A DNA stretch of 64,000 nucleotides from Paraburkholderia sp. UYCP14C. Its GTDB lineage: Bacteria; Pseudomonadota; Gammaproteobacteria; Burkholderiales; Burkholderiaceae. This document shows positions 9,764 through 18,665 of this stretch, in pieces. The DNA lies in assembly GCF_004197395.1 (NCBI RefSeq), contig NZ_SELS01000019.1, positions 62,001-126,000 of the forward strand, written 5' to 3'. The notes below the pieces were generated by a model, which saw only the letters and a program-made list of their open reading frames with translations, searched no databases and was not told the origin of the DNA. Positions within the stretch are counted from its first letter, which is position 1. Every line of letters starts with the position of its first letter. A program made the position numbers and the translations under genes.

Positions 9764-9780
9764 TTTACGCGATTTTTACG
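9764..9780 (+). promoter_or_regulatory. Candidate KdpE binding site
   Basis: A direct repeat TTTACG-N5-TTTACG (9764-9769 and 9775-9780) with 11-bp periodicity lies 16 bp upstream of a TTGACC hexamer (9796-9801) that could be the kdp -35. OmpR-family regulators bind tandem half-sites with this geometry. The E. coli KdpE site, as I recall it, is TTTATA-N5-TTTACA. The second half-site differs from it at one position (G for A), the first at two. The matching -10 (GCATAC, 9820-9825) is weak, consistent with an activator-dependent promoter. Confidence 0.55.
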
Positions 9781-9863
9781 CGCGCCCCGTGATCTTTGAC
9801 CAGCCCTTTAGGCGGATCGGCATACCGTTCTATCTATCCAAAATCCGTAAATGGGGAACAAAA

Positions 9864-9974
9864 ATGGATGTGCTGTATGTCGGGGGCCTGGCGCTGTTTG
9901 CCGTGCTGACCTTTGGGCTGATCGGCGGCTGCGAGAAGCTGATGCAGTTCCGTCGCGGACAGGGAGCGCGCTGA
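9864..9974 (+). CDS. 36-residue single-span membrane peptide upstream of kdpF
   Basis: Small ORF starting at an ATG after GGGGAACAAAA. Residues about 3-22 (LYVGGLALFAVLTFGLIGGC) form one hydrophobic segment; the tail EKLMQFRRGQGAR is basic, predicting a cytoplasmic C-terminus by the positive-inside rule. Its TGA overlaps the kdpF ATG as TGATG, so translation is probably coupled to the kdp operon. Small ORFs at this position are common in annotated Burkholderia genomes, as far as I recall, but I know of no experiment on one. It could be an extra Kdp subunit, a regulatory peptide, or a leader that only tunes kdpF translation. Confidence 0.7.
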   Translation: MDVLYVGGLALFAVLTFGLIGGCEKLMQFRRGQGAR

Positions 9975-10066
9975 TGACCTGGATGCTATGGCTGGCCGGC
10001 GCGTCCACCGCGCTGCTGTTCGTTTATCTGGTGTATGCGCTGCTGCGCGCGGAGGACATTGAATGA
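9974..10066 (+). CDS. kdpF: Potassium-transporting ATPase small subunit KdpF
   Basis: 30-residue hydrophobic peptide, MTWMLWLAGASTALLFVYLV then YALLRAEDIE. The YLVYALLRAE end matches KdpF, which stabilises the KdpFABC complex in the inner membrane. It overlaps the upstream small ORF by 1 base and the kdpA start by 4 bases (ATGA), so the three are translationally coupled. It is too short for most gene finders. Confidence 0.92.
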   Translation: MTWMLWLAGASTALLFVYLVYALLRAEDIE

Positions 10067-11868
10067 ATACGAACGATGTCCTGCAGGCGAGCCTTTTTAT
10101 CGTCGTGCTACTGGCCGCTGCCGTGCCGGTAGCGAGCTATCTCGGCGCCGTGATGGACGGCAGCTCGCGCGTGGTGCGCTTCGGCGCGCCGCTCGAACGG
10201 CTGCTGTACCGTATCGCCGGCGTCGATCCATCGCAGGAAATGGGCTGGAAGCACTACGCGATCGCCACGGTCGCGTTCAACGTGTTCGGCATGACATTCC
10301 TGTATGTGCTGCTGCGTGTGCAAGGGTGGCTGCCGGGCAATCCGCAGCAGTTCGGCGCGATGTCGGTCGACAGCGCGTTCAACACCGCGGTCAGCTTCGT
10401 GACCAACACGAACTGGCAGGACTACACGCCCGAGCAAACGGTCAGCTATCTGACGCAGATGCTCGGCCTGACCGTGCAGAACTTCTTTTCGGCGGCAACC
10501 GGCATCGTCGTCGTGATCGCGCTGATCCGCGGCTTCGCGCGTCATACCGCGCAGACGATCGGCAACTTCTGGGTCGACATCACGCGCGTGACGATGTACG
10601 TGCTGATTCCGATGTCGATGATCATCGCCGCGCTGCTGATGAGCCAGGGCGTGATCCAGAACTTCAAGGCCTATCAGGACGTGCCGACGCTGCAGACCAC
10701 CACCTACGCCGCGCCGAAACTCGACGCGCAAGGCAATCCGGTGAAGGACGCGAAGGGCAATCCGGTGACGGTCGATACGCCCGTGAAGACGCAGACCATC
10801 GCAATGGGCCCGGTCGCATCGCAGGAAGCGATCAAGATGCTCGGCACCAACGGCGGCGGCTTCTTCAACGGCAACTCCGCCCATCCGTACGAAAACCCGA
10901 CGCCGTTCTCGAACTTCGTGCAGATCTTCTCGATCCTGATCATCCCGGCGGCGCTCGCGCTCGTGTTCGGCCGCGTGATCGGCGACCGCCGGCAAGGCGT
11001 GGCCGTGCTCGCGGCGATGACGATCGCGTTCGGTGTCTGCGTGTTCGGCGAGATCAGCGCCGAGCAAAGCGGCAACCCCGCGTTCACGGCGCTCAACGTC
11101 GATCAGTCGGCCAACGCGCTGCAGGCGGGCGGCAATGCCGAAGGCAAGGAAACGCGCTTCGGTATCGCGCAGTCGGGCATCTTCACGGTCGCGACCACGG
11201 CGGCTTCGTGCGGCGCAGTCGCCAACACGCACGATTCGCTGACGCCGATCGGCGGCCTGTACCCGATGCTGCTGATGCAACTCGGCGAAGTGATCTTCGG
11301 CGGCGTCGGTTCCGGCATGTACGGGATGCTGGTGTTCGCTTTGCTCGCGGTGTTCGTCGCGGGACTGATGATCGGGCGGACTCCTGAATATGTCGGCAAG
11401 AAGATCGAGGCCTACGAGATGAAGATGGTGTCGATCGTGGTGCTGCTCACGCCGCTGCTCGTGCTGGTGGGCACCTCGATCGCGGTGCTCACGGATGCGG
11501 GCAAGGCCGGCATCGCGAACCCGGGCGCGCATGGCTTCTCCGAGATTCTCTACGCGTTCAGCTCGGCCGCGAACAACAACGGCAGCGCGTTCGCGGGGCT
11601 CTCGGTGAATACGCCGTTCTACAACTGGCTCACCGCGATCGCGATGTGGTTCGGTCGCTTCGGCACGATCGTGCCGGTGCTCGCGATCGCGGGCTCGCTC
11701 GCCGCGAAGAAACGTATCGGCGTCACCGGCGGCACGCTGCCGACGCACGGACCGCTGTTCGTCGTGCTGCTGCTCGGCACGGTGCTGCTGGTCGGCGCGC
11801 TGACCTATGTCCCGGCGCTCGCGCTCGGTCCCGGCGTCGAGCATCTGATGATGATCGGCGTGCATTGA
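10063..11868 (+). CDS. kdpA: Potassium-transporting ATPase channel-like subunit KdpA
   Basis: KdpA is the potassium-selective SKT-superfamily subunit of the KdpFABC P-type ATPase. The 601 residues compare with about 557 in E. coli. Selectivity-filter regions are seen at AFNTAVSFVTNTNWQ (near residue 105), GTNGGGFFNGNSAHPYENP (near 262), TTAASCGAV (near 378) and the SSAANNNGSAF segment (near 507). The extra length includes an insert near residues 220-240 encoded by a 24-bp tandem repeat. It overlaps kdpF by ATGA. It is followed after 87 bp, containing a perfect 9-bp stem-loop, by kdpB. Confidence 0.98.
   Translation: MNTNDVLQASLFIVVLLAAAVPVASYLGAVMDGSSRVVRFGAPLERLLYRIAGVDPSQEMGWKHYAIATVAFNVFGMTFLYVLLRVQGWLPGNPQQFGAMSVDSAFNTAVSFVTNTNWQDYTPEQTVSYLTQMLGLTVQNFFSAATGIVVVIALIRGFARHTAQTIGNFWVDITRVTMYVLIPMSMIIAALLMSQGVIQNFKAYQDVPTLQTTTYAAPKLDAQGNPVKDAKGNPVTVDTPVKTQTIAMGPVASQEAIKMLGTNGGGFFNGNSAHPYENPTPFSNFVQIFSILIIPAALALVFGRVIGDRRQGVAVLAAMTIAFGVCVFGEISAEQSGNPAFTALNVDQSANALQAGGNAEGKETRFGIAQSGIFTVATTAASCGAVANTHDSLTPIGGLYPMLLMQLGEVIFGGVGSGMYGMLVFALLAVFVAGLMIGRTPEYVGKKIEAYEMKMVSIVVLLTPLLVLVGTSIAVLTDAGKAGIANPGAHGFSEILYAFSSAANNNGSAFAGLSVNTPFYNWLTAIAMWFGRFGTIVPVLAIAGSLAAKKRIGVTGGTLPTHGPLFVVLLLGTVLLVGALTYVPALALGPGVEHLMMIGVH
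10723..10770 (+). repeat. 24-bp tandem duplication inside kdpA
   Basis: Two adjacent 24-bp units (10723-10746 and 10747-10770) differing at three bases encode DAQGNPVK and DAKGNPVT. They sit in a hydrophilic loop just before the conserved GTNGGG filter region and account for part of the extra length of this KdpA. Confidence 0.9.
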
Positions 11869-11905
11869 CGCGCGACCTCGATCAACGACACCAACGACCG
11901 AACCG

Positions 11906-11934
11906 GCGCTTGCACGCGGCAAGCCTGCAAGCGC
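11906..11934 (+). other. Stem-loop between kdpA and kdpB
   Basis: Perfect 9-bp inverted repeat GCGCTTGCA / TGCAAGCGC (11906-11914 and 11926-11934) with an 11-nt loop and no T-run. It is probably an mRNA stability or processing element rather than a terminator. Confidence 0.6.
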
Positions 11935-11955
11935 ACAAGGATATTCGAGGATTCA

Positions 11956-14067
11956 ATGACTGAACATAACGCTACGAGGTCCATGTTCGACCCGGCGCTG
12001 CTGCGCCCGGCGATCGTGGACTCCTTTAAAAAGCTGACGCCGCGCACGCAGTTTCGCAACCCGGTGATGTTCTGCGTGTACGTCGGCAGCATTCTGACCA
12101 CCATTCTGTGGATCGCCGCGCTCGGCGGTCAGGCGGAGGCGCCCGCGGGCTTCATTCTCGCGGTCACGCTGTGGCTGTGGTTCACGGTGCTGTTCGCGAA
12201 CTTCGCGGAGGCGCTCGCCGAAGGCCGCTCGAAAGCGCAAGCCGCGTCGCTGCGCAGCGCGAAGAAAGACGTGATGGCCAAGAAGCTCAACGAGCCGCAT
12301 CCGAAGTCGCCGATCCGCATCACGACCGCGACCGATCTGCGCAAAGGCGACGTCGTGCTGGTCGAGACCGGCGACGTGATTCCGGCCGACGGCGAAGTGA
12401 TCGACGGCGTCGCGTCGGTCGACGAATCGGCGATCACCGGTGAATCGGCGCCGGTGATCCGCGAGTCGGGCGGCGACTTTTCGTCGGTGACGGGCGGCAC
12501 GCGCGTGCTGTCGGACTGGATCGTCGTGCGTGTTACGGCGAACCCGGGCGAGGCGTTCCTCGACCGCATGATTGCGATGGTCGAAGGCGCGAAGCGTCAG
12601 AAGACGCCGAACGAAATCGCGCTGACCATCCTGCTCGTCGCGCTGACCATCGTGATGCTGCTCGCCACCGCGACGCTGCTGCCGTTCTCGATCTTCTCGG
12701 TCGAAGCCGCGAAAGCGGGCCACGTGGTGACGATCACGGCGCTTGCCGCGCTGCTCGTGTGCCTGATCCCGACCACGATCGGCGGTTTGCTGTCGGCGAT
12801 CGGCGTGGCCGGCATGAGCCGCATGATGCAGGCGAACGTGATCGCGACCTCGGGCCGCGCGGTCGAAGCGGCCGGCGACGTCGACGTGCTGCTGCTCGAC
12901 AAGACCGGCACGATCACGCTCGGCAACCGCCAGGCGTCGCAGTTCATTCCCGCGCCGGGTCTGAGCGAAGAAGCGCTCGCCGATGCCGCGCAGCTGTCGT
13001 CGCTCGCCGACGAAACGCCGGAAGGCCGCAGCATCGTCGTGCTCGCGAAGCAGCGCTTCAATATCCGTCAGCGCGATATGGGCTCGTTGCACGCGGTGTT
13101 TCTCGCGTTCACCGCGCAGACCCGCATGAGCGGCGTCGATCTGTCTCCCCCGGGCACTCCCGCCGGCACGCATGGCCGTGAAATCCGCAAGGGCGCGGCC
13201 GATGCGGTCAAGCACTACGTCGAAGCGAACGGCGGCCGTTTCCCGACCGACGTCAGCAATGCGGTCGCCGATGTCGCGCGCCGCGGCAGCACGCCGCTCG
13301 TGGTCGCCGAGAAGGGCGAGCAGGGCGCGCGCGTGCTCGGCGTGATCGAGTTGAAGGACGTCGTGAAGGGCGGCATCAAGGAGCGCTTCGCCGAGTTGCG
13401 CAAGATGGGCATCAAGACCGTGATGGTGACGGGCGACAACCGCCTGACCGCCGCGGCGATCGCGGCCGAAGCGGGCGTCGACGACTTCCTCGCCGAAGCG
13501 ACGCCCGAAACGAAGCTCGCGACGATCCGCGCGCATCAGGCCGAAGGGCGTCTGGTCGCGATGACCGGCGACGGCACCAACGACGCGCCCGCGCTCGCGC
13601 AGGCCGACGTCGCGGTCGCGATGAACACCGGCACGCAGGCGGCGAAAGAGGCCGGCAACATGGTCGACCTCGATTCGAATCCGACCAAGCTGATCGAGAT
13701 CGTCGAGATCGGCAAACAGATGCTGATGACGCGCGGCTCGCTGACCACGTTCTCGATCGCCAACGACGTCGCCAAGTACTTCGCGATCATCCCGGCAGCG
13801 TTCGCGTCGACGTATCCGGCGTTGAATGCGCTGAACGTGATGCATCTGGCGACGCCGACCTCGGCAATCATGTCGGCGGTGATCTTCAACGCGCTGATCA
13901 TCGTGCTGCTGATTCCGCTCGCGCTGAAGGGCGTGCGCTATCGCGCGCTAGGCGCCGCGATCCTGCTGCGCCGCAATCTGCTGATCTACGGCCTCGGCGG
14001 GATCATCGTGCCGTTCATCGGCATCAAGCTGATCGATATGGTGCTGGCCGCGTTCGGCTGGGTTTGA
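11956..14067 (+). CDS. kdpB: Potassium-transporting ATPase ATP-binding subunit KdpB
   Basis: P-type ATPase catalytic subunit, 703 residues. The phosphorylation motif [10 protein letters not shown] is near residue 315, the actuator loop [10 protein letters not shown] near 160 (with the Ser known in E. coli for regulatory phosphorylation in TGES), and the hinge [20 protein letters not shown] near 535. It couples ATP hydrolysis to potassium movement through KdpA. A GAGGA site precedes the ATG. It is slightly longer than E. coli KdpB (682) because of its N-terminus and a loop near residues 380-400. Confidence 0.98.
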   Translation: MTEHNATRSMFDPALLRPAIVDSFKKLTPRTQFRNPVMFCVYVGSILTTILWIAALGGQAEAPAGFILAVTLWLWFTVLFANFAEALAEGRSKAQAASLRSAKKDVMAKKLNEPHPKSPIRITTATDLRKGDVVLVETGDVIPADGEVIDGVASVDESAITGESAPVIRESGGDFSSVTGGTRVLSDWIVVRVTANPGEAFLDRMIAMVEGAKRQKTPNEIALTILLVALTIVMLLATATLLPFSIFSVEAAKAGHVVTITALAALLVCLIPTTIGGLLSAIGVAGMSRMMQANVIATSGRAVEAAGDVDVLLLDKTGTITLGNRQASQFIPAPGLSEEALADAAQLSSLADETPEGRSIVVLAKQRFNIRQRDMGSLHAVFLAFTAQTRMSGVDLSPPGTPAGTHGREIRKGAADAVKHYVEANGGRFPTDVSNAVADVARRGSTPLVVAEKGEQGARVLGVIELKDVVKGGIKERFAELRKMGIKTVMVTGDNRLTAAAIAAEAGVDDFLAEATPETKLATIRAHQAEGRLVAMTGDGTNDAPALAQADVAVAMNTGTQAAKEAGNMVDLDSNPTKLIEIVEIGKQMLMTRGSLTTFSIANDVAKYFAIIPAAFASTYPALNALNVMHLATPTSAIMSAVIFNALIIVLLIPLALKGVRYRALGAAILLRRNLLIYGLGGIIVPFIGIKLIDMVLAAFGWV

Positions 14068-14095
14068 GATTGAGGAAAAGGGAAAGAGACCCATC

Positions 14096-14674
14096 ATGAA
14101 AAATCTGTTCCGTCCGCTGATCGTGATCTTCGCGGTGCTGACCGCGCTCACCGGACTCGCTTATCCCGCCGTGATGACCGCGTTCGGCCAGGCGGCGTTC
14201 CATGAACAGGCCAACGGCAGCCTGATCGAGCAGAACGGCAAGGTGGTCGGCTCGGCGCTGATCGGCCAGCAGTTCGACGCGCCCCAGTATTTCTGGGGCC
14301 GGCTGTCGGCGACGAGCCCGATGCCGTACAACCCGCAGAGCTCCGGCGGTTCGAACCTCGGGCCGAACAACCCGGCGCTGCTCGACGAGATCAAGGGCCG
14401 TCTCGACGCGCTGAAGGCCGCGGGCACCGACATGTCGAAGCCGGTGCCGGTCGATCTCGTCACGTCGTCGGGCAGCGGGCTCGATCCGGAGATCAGTCCG
14501 GCGGCCGCCGAGTACCAGCTCGCGCGGGTCGCGCAGGCGCGCCACCTCGCGCCGAGCGATGTGCAGGCGCTCGTCGAGCGCTACACGACGGGCCGCCAGT
14601 TCGGCGTGTTCGGCGAGCCGCGCGTGAATGTGCTGAAGCTCAATCTGGCGCTCGATGAAATGAAGCGCGGTTGA
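14096..14674 (+). CDS. kdpC: Potassium-transporting ATPase subunit KdpC
   Basis: KdpC, 192 residues, is a single-span periplasm-facing subunit needed for complex assembly and potassium affinity. The N-terminal membrane helix covers about residues 7-28. It is followed by the family motifs [33 protein letters not shown], and [20 protein letters not shown]. It starts 28 bp after kdpB behind a purine-rich stretch. The 150-bp gap that follows may hold a separate kdpDE promoter, though no clear hexamers were seen. Confidence 0.97.
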   Translation: MKNLFRPLIVIFAVLTALTGLAYPAVMTAFGQAAFHEQANGSLIEQNGKVVGSALIGQQFDAPQYFWGRLSATSPMPYNPQSSGGSNLGPNNPALLDEIKGRLDALKAAGTDMSKPVPVDLVTSSGSGLDPEISPAAAEYQLARVAQARHLAPSDVQALVERYTTGRQFGVFGEPRVNVLKLNLALDEMKRG

Positions 14675-14824
14675 CACTGAACGCCACGGCAAAGCTCCGG
14701 CCGCGCTCGCGGCTCATCGACGAACAGCGGCGTCCGCGTGGCGCCGCGCCGTCATTTGCGGAGCGGCACGGGCCGTGCCACCATGCAGGCACCGCCGCTC
14801 GCACGACCATGACAATCACTGAGC

Positions 14825-17800
14825 ATGAACCGCCCCGATCCTGACGAACTGCTCGACAAACTGCAGCGCGACGAAGAGAAACGCCAGCGCGGCCGGCTGA
14901 AAATCTTCTTCGGCGCGTCGGCCGGCGTCGGCAAGACCTATGCGATGCTGCAGGCCGCGCGCCGCCGCATGGAAGAAGGTGTCGACGTGCTGGTCGGCAT
15001 CGCCGAAACGCACGGGCGCAGCGAAACCGCCGCGCTGCTCGCGGGGCTCGACGTGCTGCCGCTCGCGCAGATTGAGTATCGCGGCCGCAAGCTCGGCGAG
15101 TTCGATCTCGACGCCGCGCTCGCGCGCAAGCCGCAGCTGATCCTCGTCGACGAACTCGCGCATTCGAACGTGCAGGGCGCCCGTCATCTGAAGCGTTGGC
15201 AGGACGTCTACGAACTGCTCGACGCGGGCATCGGCGTCTACACGACCGTCAACGTGCAGCACCTGGAGAGCCTGAACGACGTGGTCGGCCAGATCACCGG
15301 CATCCGCGTGTGGGAGACCGTGCCCGATCGCGTGTTCGATCATGCCGACGAAGTCACGCTCGTCGATCTGCCGGCCGAGGAACTGCTCGACCGCATGCGC
15401 GACGGCAAGGTGTACATGGCGCAGCAGGCCGAGCGCGCGGTGCGTAACTTCTTTCGCAAGGGCAACCTGATCGCGCTGCGTGAGCTGGCGCTGCGCCGCA
15501 CCGCCGATCGCGTCGACGCGCAGATGCGCGAGTACCGCGCCGATCGTTCGATCCAGCGCATCTGGCAGGCGCGCGAGCGGCTGCTGGTGTGCGTCGGTCC
15601 GGGTCCCGAAGCGCCGGCGCTGGTGCGCTCGGCGGCGCGCCTCGCCGCGAGCCTGAAGGCCGACTGGCTGGCGGTTTATGTCGAAACGCCGGCGTTGCAG
15701 CGCCTGCCCGACGCACGACGCGAACGCACGCTGAACGCGTTGAAGCTCGCCGCCGAACTCGGCGCCGAGACCGCAACGCTCGCCGCCGCCGATGCGCTCG
15801 ATGCATTGATCGGTTACGCGCAGGCGCGCAACGTATCGAAGCTGGTGGCGGGCGCATCGTCGCGCGCGGGCGTCAGGCGCTGGTTGCGCCGGCCGCTTGG
15901 CGAGCGCATCGCGGAGAAAAGCGGCGATCTCGATCTCACGCTGATTCGCGTCGCGTCGGAGCGCGACGGCGGCGAGCAGCGGCGGCTGTTGAACACGACC
16001 GCGAACGCGTGGCGCGAGGCGTTGAGCGCGGCGCGCGAGCGTCGTTCGCCGCCGCGCGCGTACGCGTTCGCGCTCGCGATCGGCGCGGCGATCACGCTGC
16101 TGTCGAGCCAGCTGATCGACCGCATCGATCTGACCAACCTCGTGATGCTGTATCTGCTCGGCGTGATCTTCACCGCGGTGAAGCTCGGGCGCGGGCCGGG
16201 TGTCGTGCTGTCGTTCGCGAGCGTCGCCGCGTTCGATTTTTTCTTCGTGCCGCCGCGCATGTCACTGTCGGTCTCCGATACGCAGTACCTGCTGACGTTC
16301 TTCGGCATGCTGCTGACGTCGCTCGTGATCAGCCATCTGACGTCGAGCCTGCGCCACGAGGCGAGCGTCGCGCAACGCCGCGAACAACGCACCGGCGCGA
16401 TGTACGAGATGGCGCGCGAGCTTGCCGCGGCGCTCGCGACCGAGCAGATCGTCGGCATCGGCAGTCGGCACGTGAGCGAGGTGTTCGGCGCGCGCGTCGC
16501 GATTCTGCTGCCCGACAGCGTCGATCAGGTCAAACAGAAGATCGAGGACCCCGACGCGGCGATCACGCTCGAGGGCGACGCGCTCGATCTCGACGTCGGC
16601 CAGTGGGTCTACGATCAGCAGAAGCCGGCCGGCCACGGCACCGACACGCTGCCGGCCGCCGCGGCGCTGTATCTACCGCTGAAGGCGCCGATGCGCACGC
16701 GCGGCGTGCTCGCGGTGGTCGTGCGTGACGAGCGCGAGCTGACCGTGCCCGAACAGCGGCGCATGCTCGATGCGTTCGCCGCGCAGATCGCGCTCGCGCT
16801 CGAACGCGTGCATTACGTCGATATCGCGCGCGATGCGCTCGTCAACATGGAGTCGGAGCGGCTGCGCAATTCGCTGCTGTCGGCGATTTCGCACGATCTG
16901 CGCACGCCGCTGACGACGATCGTCGGGTTTTCGTCGATGCTCGCGCAGGGGCGGCAGAGGGCGCGGGTGGAGGGCGAGACCCTGGCGCCGCCCGCCGCAC
17001 GAAGCGAAGCGGCGTCGAACCTGCAACCCGACGCGCAATCCAGCGCGCACCGCGACGACGAACTCGTCGACGCAATCCACGAAGAAGCGCTGCGCATGAC
17101 CGGCATCGTCACGAACCTGCTCGACATGGCGCGCCTGCAGGCCGGCAGCCTGCAACTGAACCAGCAATGGACGCTGCTCGAGGAGACCGTCGGCGCCGCG
17201 CTGCGCGCGTGCAAGCGCGTGCTCGCCGAGCGTCCGGTGCAGGTCACGCTGCCCGCCGATCTGCCGCTGTTGCATCTCGACGCGGTGCTGATGGAGCGGC
17301 TGTTCTCGAACCTGTTCGAGAACGCGGCCAAATACACGGCGTCCGGCACGCCGCTCGCGATCGGCGCGCAGCAGATCGACGCGGACGGCGCGCCGTTCGT
17401 GCGCATCACGATCGACGACAACGGCCCCGGCCTGCCCGCCGGCATGGAAGCGCGCGTGTTCGAGAAGTTCACGCGCGGCGAGAAGGAGTCGGCGAAACCG
17501 GGCATTGGCCTTGGGCTCGCGATCTGCCGCGCGATCGTCGAGGCACACGGCGGTACAATCGGCGCGCTCAACCGGATCGGCGCGAATGGCCATGTCGAGG
17601 GCGCGCGCTTCTGGTTCACGTTGCCGGTCAAGACGCCGCCCGAGGCGCCCGATACGCTCGATACGCTCGATACGCTCGAAGACGAAGGTGCGGTCGAGGC
17701 GCAGCCGCATCCGGGCGGGGAGCCGTCGCAGCAAGTCGAGCCGTCGCGAGTTGCCGAGCCAGTCGAGCCCGGCACTGCGCAACCCGAAGCGCATACCGCC

Positions 17801-17872
17801 ATCCAGTCCGGCAGCGCCGCAACCGGCGCCACCGCCGACCTCAACCCGCTCACCCGACCCACCCATGAGTGA
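14825..17872 (+). CDS. kdpD: Sensor histidine kinase KdpD
   Basis: Membrane sensor kinase of the Kdp two-component system, 1015 residues versus about 894 in E. coli. Order: KdpD domain with Walker A GASAGVGKT at residues 30-38; USP-like domain near 250-370; four membrane helices near 415-505; GAF-like domain; HisKA with phosphoacceptor His690 in ISHDLRTPL; HATPase with a DDNGPGLP and a GIGLGLAICRAI motif. Two features are unusual. A polar insert of about 35 residues (about 708-745, coded near 16948-17058) lies inside HisKA. A disordered tail of about 75 residues after the ATPase domain includes a triplicated DTL unit. It overlaps kdpE by 8 bp. Confidence 0.97.
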   Translation: MNRPDPDELLDKLQRDEEKRQRGRLKIFFGASAGVGKTYAMLQAARRRMEEGVDVLVGIAETHGRSETAALLAGLDVLPLAQIEYRGRKLGEFDLDAALARKPQLILVDELAHSNVQGARHLKRWQDVYELLDAGIGVYTTVNVQHLESLNDVVGQITGIRVWETVPDRVFDHADEVTLVDLPAEELLDRMRDGKVYMAQQAERAVRNFFRKGNLIALRELALRRTADRVDAQMREYRADRSIQRIWQARERLLVCVGPGPEAPALVRSAARLAASLKADWLAVYVETPALQRLPDARRERTLNALKLAAELGAETATLAAADALDALIGYAQARNVSKLVAGASSRAGVRRWLRRPLGERIAEKSGDLDLTLIRVASERDGGEQRRLLNTTANAWREALSAARERRSPPRAYAFALAIGAAITLLSSQLIDRIDLTNLVMLYLLGVIFTAVKLGRGPGVVLSFASVAAFDFFFVPPRMSLSVSDTQYLLTFFGMLLTSLVISHLTSSLRHEASVAQRREQRTGAMYEMARELAAALATEQIVGIGSRHVSEVFGARVAILLPDSVDQVKQKIEDPDAAITLEGDALDLDVGQWVYDQQKPAGHGTDTLPAAAALYLPLKAPMRTRGVLAVVVRDERELTVPEQRRMLDAFAAQIALALERVHYVDIARDALVNMESERLRNSLLSAISHDLRTPLTTIVGFSSMLAQGRQRARVEGETLAPPAARSEAASNLQPDAQSSAHRDDELVDAIHEEALRMTGIVTNLLDMARLQAGSLQLNQQWTLLEETVGAALRACKRVLAERPVQVTLPADLPLLHLDAVLMERLFSNLFENAAKYTASGTPLAIGAQQIDADGAPFVRITIDDNGPGLPAGMEARVFEKFTRGEKESAKPGIGLGLAICRAIVEAHGGTIGALNRIGANGHVEGARFWFTLPVKTPPEAPDTLDTLDTLEDEGAVEAQPHPGGEPSQQVEPSRVAEPVEPGTAQPEAHTAIQSGSAATGATADLNPLTRPTHE
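17651..17677 (+). repeat. Three 9-bp tandem repeats in the kdpD tail
   Basis: GATACGCTC is repeated exactly three times, coding for DTL-DTL-DTL at the start of the low-complexity C-terminal tail. This is a likely slippage site; gain or loss of units would not shift the frame. Confidence 0.95.
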
Positions 17873-18563
17873 CCTGAGCATCACCGTCGTTCTGATCGAA
17901 GACGAGAAGCAGATTCGCCGCTTCGTGCGCACGGCGCTCGAAGGCGAGGGCATCGCCGTGTACGACGCCGAGACCGGCAAGCAGGGGCTCGTCGAAGCGG
18001 CGACGCGCAAGCCCGATCTCGTGATCGTCGATCTGGGCCTGCCCGACACCGACGGCCTCGACGTGATCCGCGAGCTGCGCGGCTGGAGCGAGCTGCCGGT
18101 GATCGTGCTGTCGGCGCGCACCCAGGAAAGCGAAAAGGTCGCCGCGCTCGACGCCGGCGCCGACGACTACCTGACCAAGCCGTTCGGCGTGTCCGAGTTG
18201 CTCGCGCGGATCCGCGCGCATCTGCGGCGGCGCAATCACGGCGGCGCGAACGAATCGCCGCAGGTGCGCTTCGGCGCGGTCACCGTCGACCTCGCGCTGC
18301 GCCAGGTCACGCGCGACGGCGCCGCGATCCATCTGACGCCGATCGAATACCGGCTGCTGGCGACGCTCGTGCGCCACGCCGGCCGCGTGCTCACGCATCG
18401 GCAGTTGCTGCGCGACGTGTGGGGGCCGTCGCATGTCGAGAGCCACCACTATTTGCGGATCTACATGGCGCATCTGCGCGGCAAGCTCGAACGCGATCCG
18501 GCGCAGCCCGAGCACATCGTCACGGAGACGGGCGTCGGGTACCGGCTGGTGGGGGCGGTGTGA
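17865..18563 (+). CDS. kdpE: Response regulator KdpE
   Basis: OmpR-family regulator, 232 residues, the partner of KdpD. The receiver domain has the acidic pocket (IEDE near residue 12), phosphoacceptor Asp56 in VIVDLGLPD and Lys in LTKPFG near 105. The winged-helix DNA-binding domain follows, with LTPIEYRLLATLVRHAGRVL then YMAHLRGKLERDP and ending in TGVGYRLV. The ATG at 17865 lies within the last codons of kdpD (8-bp overlap). It is expected to bind the direct repeat at 9764-9780 and activate kdpFABC at low potassium or high osmolarity. Confidence 0.97.
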   Translation: MSDLSITVVLIEDEKQIRRFVRTALEGEGIAVYDAETGKQGLVEAATRKPDLVIVDLGLPDTDGLDVIRELRGWSELPVIVLSARTQESEKVAALDAGADDYLTKPFGVSELLARIRAHLRRRNHGGANESPQVRFGAVTVDLALRQVTRDGAAIHLTPIEYRLLATLVRHAGRVLTHRQLLRDVWGPSHVESHHYLRIYMAHLRGKLERDPAQPEHIVTETGVGYRLVGAV

Positions 18564-18586
18564 GCGCGTCCGCGATGCCGCTCCGC

Positions 18587-18592
18587 TATAAT
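18587..18592 (+). promoter_or_regulatory. -10 element of the gdx promoter
   Basis: A perfect TATAAT at 18587-18592, 8 bp upstream of the first riboswitch hairpin, so transcription would start right at the leader. The region 17-18 bp upstream is GC-rich with no good -35, as kdpE ends there. Confidence 0.65.
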
Positions 18593-18599
18593 CTCCCGA

Positions 18600-18644
18600 C
18601 GTAAGGACGACCTTACGCGTGCATCAATCATCGGGGACGGCCCC
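18600..18644 (+). ncRNA. Guanidine-II (mini-ykkC) riboswitch
   Basis: Two small hairpins with ACGR tetraloops, the defining architecture of the mini-ykkC / guanidine-II class. Hairpin 1 (18600-18617) is a 7-bp stem CGTAAGG with loop ACGA. Hairpin 2 (18633-18644) is GGGG-ACGG-CCCC. A 15-nt linker separates them. The second hairpin is followed by a short T-run and then the GGAG site (18654-18657) of the exporter gene, which suits translational control by loop-loop dimerisation on guanidine binding. Downstream lies a SugE/Gdx gene, the commonest partner of this class. No covariance search was possible. Confidence 0.9.
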
Positions 18645-18665
18645 ATTTTTCATGGAGCTGTTTCG

